From Diadema setosum (Eukaryota; Echinodermata; Echinoidea; Diadematoida; Diadematidae): a stretch of DNA of 64,000 bases. This document shows, piece after piece, positions 11,801-20,734 of this stretch; the first letter of the stretch is position 1; each line of letters starts with the position of its first letter. The position numbers and the translations under genes are program-made. The notes under the pieces are model-generated. The model had not been told where the DNA came from and did no database searches. It saw nothing but the letters and a program-made list of their open reading frames with translations. The stretch spans positions 30,851,759 to 30,915,758 of the forward strand of contig CM067072.1 in assembly GCA_033980235.1 (NCBI GenBank), written 5' to 3'.

Positions 11801-14232
11801 GCCTTTGACATGGTCGACCACACAATAATGGTTGAAAAGTTATGGTTATATGGGTTTGACCACACCAGCCTGTCGTGGTTTACGGATTATCTATACGGAA
11901 GAATGCAAAGAACAGAAGTGAATGGTGCCATGTCTAACCTTGCTCCTGTTGTGTATGGGGTGCCACAAGGCTCGATACTGGGGCCGGTATTATTTTTACT
12001 TTTTATAAACGATATTATTCACACGGTCAAACATTGCGATTTATCTCTTTATGCAGATGATACATGTATGTATTTTTCCTCCAATAATCCTGTTGAAATG
12101 ACTAGATGTATAAATCAAGATTTGAAAAAGATTTCTACGTGGTTGACGGCGAATAACCTGGTTTTGAATGCTGATAAATCAGAATATATGATTTTGGGTT
12201 CCAGGAAGAAGTTGAAATATTTTCATGATTTTGGTATTATTCTTCAAATAAATGGTATAAGATTGAAAGAAGTATATAAATGTAAAATTTTAGGAGTTGT
12301 ATTTGATCCAAACCTTACATGGAAACTTCACGTAGATTATATAAGAGGGAAAATTTTGAGAAATCTGTTCCTACTGAGGAAAATCCGGTTTTGTGTGAAT
12401 TTCAAAGTTGCAAAAATGTTGTATTTTTCTATTATTCAATCTCATCTGGATTATTGCTCACCAGTATGGAGTAATGCCGCGAAGTCCACTTTGAATAGGC
12501 TTTTTGTTTTACAGAAAAGGGCTTTGCGTATTGTTTTAAAGGTAGATAATTTAGAAAGAACCTCGATACTGTTTAGTAAATCAGGTATATATTCAATATA
12601 TTATGTTCGTTGGAAAAGAGTAAATGTGATTTTGTTGCATAAATGTTTGTATACGTCTTTGCTCCACAACATCTTTCGTCAAGAATACATTTAAAAGAAC
12701 ACAGTTATAAACTCCGTAATTCTCAGGTTCAAATTTGGTTACCCAAACCTAAAACAAATCTTATGAAAAGAAGTTTTTTATATGCAAGTTCAGGTTTATT
12801 CAATTCATTGTCATTGGTCACTCGAAACACAAAAGATATACATTGTTTTTGTAAGAAGATGAAAAATGAGATCCAGGCTTCTTAAGTTGTAATTTGATAT
12901 ATTTGTATTCATATTATTAATATCTGTTTTTTTATATAAAGTATTGTTTTATTTATCATTTGGTCACCGGTTCCAAGTTTCCGGTTTTAGATATCCCCTT
13001 CTTCATAATATATACACACACACACACTCAAATACGTTTTTGTTGTTGTTGATTAGTATTTTGATTAGGTATTTAGTTGTGTTAAGTTTAGTTCTCTGAG
13101 CATATTTCTATTGTTTTTGTCCGGCTATTGCTATTACTGCCATTATTTCAATACATGATATTAACATGTCGACTGTGAGTCATTGTGTGTATATCTTTTT
13201 CTACTTGCCACTGAAATAATTTTGATGAATTTATTAATTAGTCGACTGTAAGTCACATTTTTAAATCTTTACAATGATTCATACCCACGTTGTACAAGTT
13301 AAAATGTGTATTTATCGCTGTTGTTGTTTTTTTATATGAATTTTATATGTACATGTATGTCAAGTGGACCCCTTTGAAAATCAGATGTGCTGAAAGGGCT
13401 ATCCACCCTATTGCTGGAAATAAATAAATAAATAATAAAACAAATAACAAGCCAAACATTATCAATAGACCAATATTATTAATTTTACACAGACAATTTC
13501 CATACGTCTTTATGTACTGGTTTAGCCGTTACGGCAAATAAAGTATGTCTGACAGACAATGTAAACTGCCTATTATGAATGCTAACCGTGCTGACTTTAA
13601 ATCAGTTCACAGAAAATGATGTTGATAGCTTTTACCAGGGATAAAGGAAATGAAAGAATCAAAAGACCCAGTTTGCTGTCATTAATTTGATTTGATTTGA
13701 TTTGATTTGATTTGATTTGATCAAATTAATGTAATAGTACCAATACAGAACTATTTTAACCTGTGGTTTGGTAAATGTTCTTCATCTTTTACATACATTG
13801 ATCGGAGATATATAGGATTCTCATCCTCCAATTTTCCGAGAAAGAAAAATGTAACCTCTGATTATATAGTATAGTCGTATGAATCATTTTGACGATAGAT
13901 TCATTACATCGGAAGGTCAGGGCCCTTTTCTACCTCTCCTGGTGATTTCTTGTATTCTGGTGATAATGTGTTACTTATCATGTAATATTCTGAATGGGCA
14001 GTTGTAATGCAATGATAATCTGATTGATTCTTCGATTAAATTCTACTTTGCAGGTGGTTTGATCCTGATTGCAATGAGACGGGTTCTGATGGACGAAGTG
14101 GTGGAAGGGTTCTATTTCAAGGAAGCTGTCGAAAGTCTTGTGACGAGCAAAATATGCTCACAGGACGTGGACTACGTTTCCGGATATTCACAGGGACACG
14201 ATGGGGCCATATTGATATTAACAGTATTGTAG
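1234..14232 (+). CDS. METTL27: METTL27-like SAM-dependent methyltransferase (5 exons)
   Basis: Exons 1234-1350, 2085-2207, 8229-8367, 10284-10376 and 14054-14232 join in phase with GT-AG introns and encode 216 residues. Visible features are FYDDW near residue 28, the SAM-binding glycine motif ILDVGAGTGL (residues 67-76), the post-I acidic residue in GVDAS (Asp94), a motif-II-like SFDAAIS (128-134), and VEPGGLILIAMR at the start of the last strand pair. This is a class I Rossmann methyltransferase. The FYD-W box, ILDV-GTGL and the RGLY-like SKGIY segment match METTL27 (WBSCR27), whose substrate is not firmly known. It is slightly shorter than the human protein (about 245 residues). Other METTL27-like paralogues cannot be separated without a tree. 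The last intron carries a LINE. Confidence 0.82.
1351..2084 (+). other. METTL27-like intron 1
   Basis: It holds an (AAT)n microsatellite at about 1759-1845. No other structure seen. Confidence 0.7.
2085..2207 (+). CDS. METTL27: METTL27-like exon 2 (motif I)
   Basis: Acceptor ATAG is followed by 41 codons starting EVVEEEYFGPRL and ending GLVGKE before donor GTAATG. It contains the glycine-rich SAM loop DVGAGTG. Both ends are phase 0. Confidence 0.82.
4378..4437. repeat. (GATA)n microsatellite
   Basis: Imperfect GATA/GACA tetranucleotide repeats, interrupted around 4414-4421. Confidence 0.9.
4900..5308. mobile_element. TTAA-type MITE, copy 1 (AGGGATSGTATAG family)
   Basis: The left end is TTAA-AGGAATGGTATAG and the right end is TATACCATCCCT, now followed by TTCA instead of TTAA. 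The interior (TTGAGACCTGGCTTCAGG, GAGATAATGAGAAAC, GGATATCTCAGCCATTTC) matches the copy at 18069, partly as the reverse complement. It is non-autonomous. Confidence 0.75.
6124..6424. mobile_element. MITE with CCTGCTGGAAAGAATA ends
   Basis: A 16-bp terminal inverted repeat, CCTGCTGGAAAGAATA at the left and its complement at the right, encloses about 300 bp rich in TTCACA and GTGTGAA. The right part has two tandem copies of GTGTTTCAGACT. No transposase is encoded and I see no clear target duplication. Confidence 0.75.
7011..7069. repeat. (TA)n microsatellite
   Basis: Near-pure TA dinucleotides with two early TACG interruptions. Confidence 0.9.
7140..7420 (+). mobile_element. probable LINE 3' end with AATTG pentamer tail
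   Basis: The sequence GAAAGAAAAATGAGAATG leads into AATAAATG and then (AATTG)n at about 7384-7420, the layout of a CR1/L2-like LINE 3' tail. A (TA)n tract at about 7266-7316 interrupts the 3' UTR-like segment. No coding part remains, so the class is uncertain. Confidence 0.45.
7460..7483 (+). repeat. poly-G run
   Basis: GGGGA followed by an uninterrupted G run of about 18. It could form a G-quadruplex and may have length error in the assembly. Confidence 0.85.
8229..8367 (+). CDS. METTL27: METTL27-like exon 3
   Basis: Acceptor GACAG and donor GTGAGT bound 46 codons plus one base. The exon encodes LVNKYGFKNLTGVDASG; the Asp after GV is the expected ligand of the SAM ribose. The end QPLPLED leads into motif II across the junction. 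Confidence 0.83.
8731..8825. repeat. compound (TA)n-(GT)n microsatellite
   Basis: A TA tract (about 8731-8778) is followed by a GT tract (about 8783-8825) with one CGTG interruption. The apparent open frames reading THTHTH and YIYIYI come from it and are not genes. Confidence 0.92.
9026..9275. repeat. inverted repeat, about 35-bp arms
   Basis: GAAGAGTTTGTTTGCAAAA with CCGATAAGTCCAT at about 9026-9060 recurs as its reverse complement at about 9240-9275. It is probably part of a non-autonomous DNA transposon whose outer limits I cannot fix. Confidence 0.6.
9641..9809 (+). mobile_element. GGGCAATTACCC element with telomere-like core, copy 1
   Basis: It starts GGGCAATTAC with a C run (9651-9668). 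Degenerate TTAGGG-like hexamers (TTAGGG, TTAGGT, TTAGGA) run through about 9670-9775. It closes with GGGTAATTGCCCTAGACC. The same architecture occurs in reverse at 36387-36567, so this is a dispersed element and not a true telomeric tract. Confidence 0.65.
10284..10376 (+). CDS. METTL27: METTL27-like exon 4
   Basis: Acceptor TTGCAG and donor GTACAA bound a 93-nt exon (2 + 90 + 1). It encodes NSFDAAISCGTFLPGHC and KDVVRLVEPG, the strand 4 region and the pre-strand-5 loop of the methyltransferase fold. Confidence 0.82.
10431..10772. mobile_element. MITE with CAGAAGCGGATCTAG ends
   Basis: The left end CAGAAGCGGATCTAG and the right end CTAGATCCGCCTCTG are inverted with one mismatch. They are flanked by ATGTA on both sides (10426-10430 and 10773-10777), a likely target duplication of at least 5 bp. 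The interior has C and A homopolymers and a GC-rich piece (GCTCGCTCGGGCTCGG). It has no open frame and is non-autonomous; ends of this kind recur widely in invertebrate genomes. Confidence 0.8.
11099..12694 (+). pseudogene. LINE reverse transcriptase ORF (frameshifted)
   Basis: The 531-codon frame contains the RT blocks in order: KATGLDGIP, NYRAISILPVLSKVSER, NQSGFRRGHST, the motif A segment LDLKKAFDMVDH with its Asp, the motif B segment GVPQGSILGP, the catalytic YADD in LYADDT, the motif D segment NNLVLNADKSEYMILG, and LGVVFDPNLTW. This places it in the CR1/Jockey non-LTR group. The first methionine is not the native start: the frame opens right after a stop, and a plausible upstream continuation (NGINENQSNSKKVWKGI) sits in another frame around 11060-11145. 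The RT core looks intact, but the endonuclease is absent and the C-terminus continues in another frame. Confidence 0.88.
12643..12885 (+). pseudogene. LINE RT C-terminal tail in shifted frame
   Basis: This frame overlaps the end of the RT frame and continues it after a one-step frame change near 12640-12690. It contains HSYKLRNSQVQIWLPKPKT and LYASSGLFNSL, resembling the conserved end of CR1/Jockey-type ORF2 proteins. It marks the copy as decayed. Confidence 0.75.
13681..13730. repeat. (TTTGA)n microsatellite
   Basis: About seven TTTGA units, bounded by ATTAATTTGA on the left and TCAAATTAAT on the right, so the tract ends are mutually inverted. Confidence 0.88.
14054..14232 (+). CDS. METTL27: METTL27-like exon 5 (terminal)
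   Basis: Acceptor TTTGCAG is followed by GGLILIAMRRVLMDEV and ends at TAG 14230-14232. It encodes the C-terminal strands (VSGYSQGHDGAILILTVL). No polyadenylation site can be chosen with confidence; AATAAA occurs near 15742. Confidence 0.8.
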
Positions 14233-14566
14233 ATTAGATATGTATAGCCATATAATATTACGTTGACGCACAAGGTTTTTAAATCATTAGGTTTTAAATC
14301 TCTATAACTTCTGAACGGATCGTTATCAATGGTTATGGCGGTTCTCTGTTCTTTCAATGGAAGAACTTGGGCAGTACATACTCATATAACAGAATAAGAA
14401 TGACTGCTTTTGTATGGAATATTTATATAACCTCACAAGACTTTGAAGTGCAACGTCAAAGTCCCTCGATTTTTGTCAATAACCTCCCTAAGTAGCTTTA
14501 CATTCCATTCGGATTATGTTCCTCCATGTTCTGTACATTGTACTCATACCCTACAGAGCTCTCAGA

Positions 14567-14815
14567 ATTCAAGTTAAGACTCCCGACTCCCGACTCCAAA
14601 TCGGAGGACCCGAGTTCGATTCCCGCCCATTGCTTACGTCCTTGGACAAGATGTTTTTACCTACAATGTCCCTCTCAAATCAGGTGTACAAATCATGTAA
14701 ATGGGTACCTGGCAACGCTAGGGTAATATTAATGGCAGGGCCCTCTGGTAGAGCAGTGGCAACACTGAAGAGGCTACCCTTTATAGATAAGACCTTATTA
14801 TTATTTATTTCATGT
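14567..14815 (+). mobile_element. tRNA-derived SINE
   Basis: It contains a B-box-like GAGTTCGATTCCC at about 14612-14624, downstream of a degraded A-box region. A shared SINE-body segment follows (TCCTTGGACAAGATG, AAATGGGTACCTGG), and the 3' end is an A/T-rich TTATTATTTATT tail near 14796-14810. The head does not fold as a complete tRNA, so it is not a tRNA gene. Confidence 0.6.
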
Positions 14816-15987
14816 TATGAAATACGGATATAAGGATGCAAAGTTACATGATTTCTTCCGATACAGAGAGAGTGAGGACATTTGTCCGAACAAACTCCAA
14901 GCTAAAGGAGTGTATTTTTTCACTGTCTCTTCTACTTATCATACCTCCGCTATGTCGCAAGTGATTATGCAACTTTTCGAGTACTTGTTTACTATTCTAT
15001 GCGTTTAACCCGTGGTAACAACTATCATAAACCATGAGAAAGTAAAAATTTCGTGTGCTGTCACCAGTCTTCAATTCGAGTTATGTGTGTCATTGAGAGC
15101 AGAGTGCAGAAATACTGTAAATGTTATCTATATCCTTTTTAGCAATTTAGCAATTTTTGAAAGGAGAGAGATAAGGCACATGCTCTATTGTGGCAGAGTG
15201 TATTCTGCATAATTATCATTCGAATGAATCTGATATGCGATTGATAATAATCATATTATAATGACATCAATTTTAACAGGGCTTTGAATACACATCTTGG
15301 AAACATGTGAAGACAACTAAAAATTGATTAATTTTTTCCACAGTAAATAATGTTTGTCATTGACAAATAATTCTTACATGTAGTAGCACTACAGCGTGAG
15401 CCTATTATCATATATAGAACTTGATATTGCAAAGGTTTACAGTCAAAACCTGGATAAACATAATCACGTATAAACATGGCAGACTCTCAGAACAAAATCA
15501 TATTACAGATAGTTGCTGTTTCTGTCCTGTTGTGTAATTTTTCTCACAAGAGTTTGAAATGCAGCCTTGGAGTCCCTAACTTTATCAATAACCTCTCTTA
15601 TAGTTTTTCACTCATTCCTTCATTCTTTATGTTTCTAGCTCCCGTATTGTAATTATACTGTAATAGGCCTACAGCTCTCAGAATTTATGAAATGAAGTAG
15701 CTATGATATGGATAAATGATTTGCAAAGCAAAAGGACAGAAGAAATAAAATCTGTCAGGTGATACAAAATGACATGATTTATGTCCATCCAGTGAAAATG
15801 AAGACATTTGTCCAAAAGATCTTCAAGCTAAGTACTAAAAACGTGTATCTTTCTCTATCTCTTTCTACGTATCTTACCTCCGCTCCGTTGCAAGTGATGG
15901 CGTAATATCCCAATTCTTGTGTAACATTCTCTTTACCATGTAACCCGTGTTATCAACAACTCGGAGCAAATTAACTATGTACATTCC

Positions 15988-16213
15988 TAAGAAAAATAGG
16001 CTCAACTTCAATTTGCAACTTTGGCCACACTGGGAGGACCTTTACAGGTACAACTTTGCACCTTTCAGACCAGAAAGGTGCAAAGTTACACATGGTTTCC
16101 AAAGGTTTTTTTTACCGGTCTTATAAAGGTGCAAAGTTACACCCGTAAAGGTGCTCCCACAGTGTGATACCGATAAAGGTGCAAAGTCTGAACCTATTTC
16201 TTTTTTTCAGTGT
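15988..16213. mobile_element. possible MITE with AAGGTGCAAAGTTA repeats
   Basis: The ends GAAAAATAGGCTCA and TGAACCTATTTC are imperfect inverted repeats. The inside has three or more copies of AAGGTGCAAAGTTACA in both orientations plus CACACTGGGAG and its near complement. It resembles a non-autonomous DNA element; the boundaries are approximate. Confidence 0.5.
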
Positions 16214-18068
16214 ATCATAAACATGAGAAAGTATCTTATTCTTCCGTCACCAGTCTTCAACGCTGGTTTTATGTGTTGATCATGATAACAGATGGGGAAT
16301 ATAAATAAAAATTATAAATGCATAAACTTAATTCGTCACAACCCGTGAATTCGATGTTTTCTTCATTTAACTCTGTATGTATTTTCATGAGCAAAAACTT
16401 CAATCGCTGTATGCGAAAAATAAAGTAAACAAGCACATTCTATCAAACCCAACTGAATGAATTTCATATAAGGTATAACATTCGTTTCAAGATCCCTTTC
16501 AGGAATGTCTCTTATTACTTGAGTTGTTTGCTTTATTACTTGTACTGGATTATAATCATTCATCAGCTGTTCATTCTTATATACTATGAACTTACTGAAA
16601 CCAGGGAGGGTTTCCTCTCACCTCCCTGCTGAAACCCTCTCGCCGCAGTGAATATATAAAAATTATTCCCATGTTTTTCCTCTCAACAACGCAATGGTTT
16701 ACAACGACACTCTCGTTATGAAATGCTATCCTGTGACTGACTCATTACTACGTGGAAAATTTTATATTAGATTGTTTACATCATTTTGCGGTCAGTTTTG
16801 ATGTTATATACTTCTCCTCGCTTCTCAGCCTTTTGACAAATCTATTATGTAGTTTATATGTTTACTCATGGTATAAAATTCTAACCACCATATCTTTATC
16901 AATAAACAGATAAATAAAATGAGTGAGTGCATTATTAAGTCAATGTCTACGAGTTGTACTGATGACTGATCAATCAAGAATGTCGACAAAACCGATGGAT
17001 TGCTGATTAGTGCAAGCGGAAGTGGAAGGGTGCGTGTCTTTAGGAGATAGTGAAGTGGTATACTGAACACAATGAAATTATAGGGACAAAATTCTCGACA
17101 TGCAGATTATTAATGATACCAAAAGAAGATGGACGATAATATTCACGGTAAAGCTCCACTGATCATAAAAAAACGACACGCAAGGTTTTTACATTCATTT
17201 TCCACATGTCACTTAAAACATACAACAAGTAAGCTTGGTAAAGATTTGAGCTTGGACAATAAAATCAAAGAACAATGTCTTGTCAGCTCAAGAGACAAAA
17301 CAGTCGTAGTACATAAGGTTTTTATTACGGTAAAGTTCTGAAGGTATACTTTTTAGGGTCGTAAATATAATAAATGGAGAGTTTGAGAGAATCAAGGGCG
17401 TCATGCCCTCGCACTTTACAACGCGGCAAATTAAAGAGATAAGACGTCAGAGGGTATATTATTACTATCACAAAATGTGTATATGGACTAACATAACCAT
17501 CATAGAGACTTTCATGAACATTCAATTTAGCATGAAGTATAGAGTAGACAAAAAAAAAAATCATAAAAATTAGGAAAATGAAACTGTGTTAGTATATCCT
17601 TCACCACAGTTTCCAGTGTTCTTATGAGCACTGATATTCGTCTCAGTTACTTCATAAACATTAGGCCACATAATTATCATAATAGGGGTATATGCAGATG
17701 TGTCACCGTATAACAGGCCCTCCTATCATAGTGTTTTGTAAATAGTTAATACATTTACTTAAATCACTGGAACGTTATGACGATTTACAGTTTCCCATTG
17801 TTTCGCAGGCAGTACATTATAGCCTTTACACCAGCCACAATAACGTAATTAATTGTGCCAACCAATATCTCAACATTACAAGTCCTTCACTGGTATTTTA
17901 CAACAGAATAACAATCTTGTAAGGTTTTCTCTTTCACTAAAAACAAAGAAAATGTACTTCCTATCAATAATTGCAAGGGCTTGGTAACAGCGACTCAAAC
18001 AGTGTCAACATGAGTTTGGACTCGTTCATATAATAAACCTCGTCTGAATAAATCATATGATTAGGGCC

Positions 18069-18458
18069 TTAAAGGGATGGTACAGTATTGGTGGAGACGA
18101 GAATTGGGCTTTTAACTTTTTGCGAGATACCAAGAAAACACTTGTGATATAGTACAGAGCATACCATTTTAAGAGGAATTCAAAGTTTATTTGACGAAAA
18201 TCGGGTTTGGAAGGACTGAAACATCCAAAAACAAAGTAAAACAAGGTGATTGTAATAAAATGTGGGTCCCAAACTTTATTAGTATCGCTCTTTTTTTGGA
18301 TATCTCAGCCATTTCAAAGCCAATTTTCATCAAATAAACGTTGAATTCCTCATAGAATTACATGCTCCTTCATATTTCATAAGAGGTTTCTCATTATCTC
18401 ACCAAAAATGTTAGAAACCTGAAATTAGGTCTCAACCAAAACTATACGATCCCTTTAA
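18069..18458. mobile_element. TTAA-type MITE, copy 2 (full length)
   Basis: Bounded on both sides by TTAA (18069-18072 and 18455-18458). The inner ends are AGGGATGGTACAG and CTATACGATCCCT. The 390-bp interior contains GGATATCTCAGCCATTTC and CATAAGAGGTTTCTCATTATC, shared with copy 1. The TTAA target is typical of piggyBac-like elements, although these termini are not the classical piggyBac ones. Confidence 0.8.
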
Positions 18459-19089
18459 CACTGTTTATCCAACACAACCCGCTCTATAACACTTTCAGTT
18501 TTCTTCTTCATTGATTTCACTATCTTACATTTTTTTTTTTTTATCGAGGTCTCATTTGGACAGCTATAGCCTATATACGTGCTCCGCCCCCTAAAAATAA
18601 AGCTAAACATCAACGACATGCACATCCTATATAGTGGTATATAAATGCGGCATGCAGAGATTGTGATCTTTGAGGTTATAATGGATGATATGACGTTTTT
18701 TACGAGCCTGCAGCAGATCATGACCCACATTATCATTATAAAGAAACATCATTTAAAGATAGGTACAAATATGTTTCATATTTTGATTGGCCTTATGGGA
18801 AGCGCGTGCCGTAATTACTGCATGGCATGTGACTCCATGTCGTTACGAGGCAACTTTGAAGAAAACAAAGCAAAAAACATATACATTTTGACGGAAATTG
18901 TGTGCTTCAAGGTACTTCAAGGCGTACTATATGAACACTTTGAAAAAAAAAACAGCTATCGAAATTCATGAATACGGTCATTATCATCCAATCTCGATTA
19001 TCAAAGCTTATGCCCTTGGGAAATATCTTAATGTCCTGGATTATTAAAAAGAAAAGGGCTTGTTTTATGTGTATATTTATATGTTTATA

Positions 19090-19155
19090 AGTTTGTGTTC
19101 TGTTGGAAATGGAAAAATAATTGAATAAATGAATGAATAAATGAATGAATGAATA
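19090..19155 (+). repeat. LINE-like 3' tail with (AATG)n
   Basis: GTTCTGTTGGAAATGG leads into AATAAATGAATG repeats, as in LINE 3' ends. No coding remnant is visible. Confidence 0.4.
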
Positions 19156-19449
19156 TGCAGTCAAATTTTTAGTCATTTATTTGCATAGATGCACATTCAA
19201 GCACCTTCAAGCACCTGCACACACATTCGCCACCACCACCATCACACACTAGAGTTTATTTTCCCCTGCTACTTTCGCAGCAGAAATTATATCGTTACGA
19301 ATTTATATAGTACGTCCTTATCTTTTCCTCGGGCCGGCCATCTTTTCAAGCAATGCTTATAATGGCGGCCCTCTGCATAATCGTTTCTTAACCATAAATG
19401 CTATTCTTATCACTGCTGCATAGACATGCATATTGTATATTATATTTCT

Positions 19450-19625
19450 TTCATATCGTTGTTTATATGCAAGTCAAAAGACTGTGTTAAATTTATTTTA
19501 TATATTTCCTACATGTTCATGATTATGTACTTATATGTATCGCGGTTTATGCAAGTCAAACGACTCTGCGTTGAATTTACTTTGTATACTTCCTGCATCT
19601 TCATGATTATGTAACTTATGTATAT
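19450..19625 (+). repeat. diverged tandem duplication, about 90 bp
   Basis: TTTATATGCAAGTCAAAAGACT to CATGTTCATGATTATGTACTTA is repeated with changes from about 19545 (TTTATGCAAGTCAAACGACT to CTTCATGATTATGTAACTTA). It is followed by AATAAAG and an A run near 19640-19662, so it may be a retroelement end. Confidence 0.65.
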
Positions 19626-20163
19626 TGATTTGTAGAAAATAAAGTATCTATCAAAAAAAAAATTACTGGGAGCACTCCACTCCACTATACCTTGCTCTCT
19701 CTCCCATACCCTTGGCGCAGCTATATATTGCACATCAGCTATTATTTGGGGACATCTTGAAAGACAGAGCTCATAATATAAACTGACTGCCAACACACTA
19801 GATAACATAAGTTATAGATTGTATACCACACTCTGGTTGCAGTATAATAGGTATTCATACATTTCTAGATTGTCACGCAACCTTGTATAGGATAAAACAT
19901 TGTGTATATAAGTACATTTACAACACTTTTTTTTTAAATTCTTGCTTGATTGTACCTGCAATTTTCACAATCATTGATGATCTTTTGTTTATGTTATTGA
20001 TTTTGTTAGTTCAATAAAACATAAAAAAGACAGAGTTAGCTACAGGTGTTTGTGTACATAATGTTTTTGTATTGTATTTTTATTTGTTTGATGTTTAGTT
20101 ATAAAATTCGGAATATGTCGCATAGGAGGAAAGTAGTGAGAAAGATATTTTCGGAGAGGAGGA

Positions 20164-20166
20164 GGA

Positions 20167-20197
<31 letters not shown>

Positions 20198-20235
20198 AAG
20201 AAGAAGAAGAAGAAGAAGAAGAAGAAGAAGAAGAA
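20164..20235 (+). repeat. (GAA)n microsatellite
   Basis: About 24 GAA/AGA units upstream of RIMOC1. Open frames on both strands (poly-Arg and poly-Ser) are artefacts of it. Confidence 0.95.
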
Positions 20236-20499
20236 AAGAAGGAGAAGAAGAACAAGAACAAGTACATATTAAACGAAGAAGAAAGAAGATAACGATGATG
20301 GTAATAATTATGATAGGCCTATTATACGTCAGCTAGTCTGCTCCGTTCTCATCCGCTGATTATGTATTCTTCATCTAAAAAGGTTTGACTTCGGACACTC
20401 GAGCGCACGAGATAGATGCACGTATCCGCGTGTATGCTCCTTCTGTATACACGTAAACCAATCTCAACCTTGTTGCTCTGGTGCGTGGCGCGGTGATGA

Positions 20500-20588
20500 A
20501 GGATGTGTACAGAATGAAATTTGTATTCATACAGCAGCTATAGCAGTGAGGTCGACAAAGTCCGGAAGTAGCCAGAAATCCTAACAAA
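20500..20588 (+). promoter_or_regulatory. putative RIMOC1 core promoter/5' UTR
   Basis: CCGGAAGT, a strong ETS/GABP-type site, lies at 20562-20569, 20 bp before the start codon. Such sites often sit at transcription starts of TATA-less housekeeping genes. Position and motif support it; the start site itself is unknown. Confidence 0.4.
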
Positions 20589-20734
20589 ATGTCTTCACTA
20601 GACGTCTCAGAGCTGGTTGCGGCCTTTGTGTCAATTTCAGAATTGTGCCAGGATATGTGCAGACGGTATCCGAAGGACCAAATGGTTGTCTTGAAGGCAA
20701 GGGCGGTTGCAGAGAAGTACATGTCAGATTTGCA
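20589..20734 (+). CDS. RIMOC1: RIMOC1 exon 1
   Basis: It encodes 48 residues plus two bases, MSSLDVSELVAAFVSISELC through AVAEKYMSDLQ, and ends before donor GTAAGT. It looks helical, with two cysteines in the ELCQDMC segment. Confidence 0.75.

Larger units (their letters stand above)
11040..13440 (+). mobile_element. 5'-truncated CR1/Jockey-type LINE
   Basis: A reverse transcriptase frame is followed by a 3' UTR ending TGCTGGAAATAAATAAATAAATAA at about 13412-13438, a typical LINE tail. No endonuclease domain precedes the RT, so the copy is 5'-truncated; the exact left edge is unclear. It lies in sense orientation in METTL27-like intron 4. At least two frame breaks make it non-functional. Confidence 0.8.
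10377..14053 (+). other. METTL27-like intron 4
   Basis: It holds a 342-bp MITE, a truncated LINE of about 2.4 kb and a (TTTGA)n tract. The rest is unremarkable AT-rich sequence. Confidence 0.75.
14233..20588. other. intergenic, METTL27-like to RIMOC1
   Basis: About 6.4 kb with no recognisable gene. It contains a SINE (14567), a degenerate repeat (15988), a TTAA MITE (18069), LINE-like 3' ends near 19090-19155 and 19450-19670, and a GAA tract. The 3' UTR of the upstream gene must begin here. Confidence 0.65.

Noticed and set aside
14600..14650. Possible tRNA gene (GAGTTCGATTCCC)
   Set aside because: No complete cloverleaf; the B-box is part of a SINE with a recognisable body and A/T tail.
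20046..20336. Open frames with poly-Arg or poly-Ser
   Set aside because: They are translations of the (GAA)n tract with no conserved flanks.
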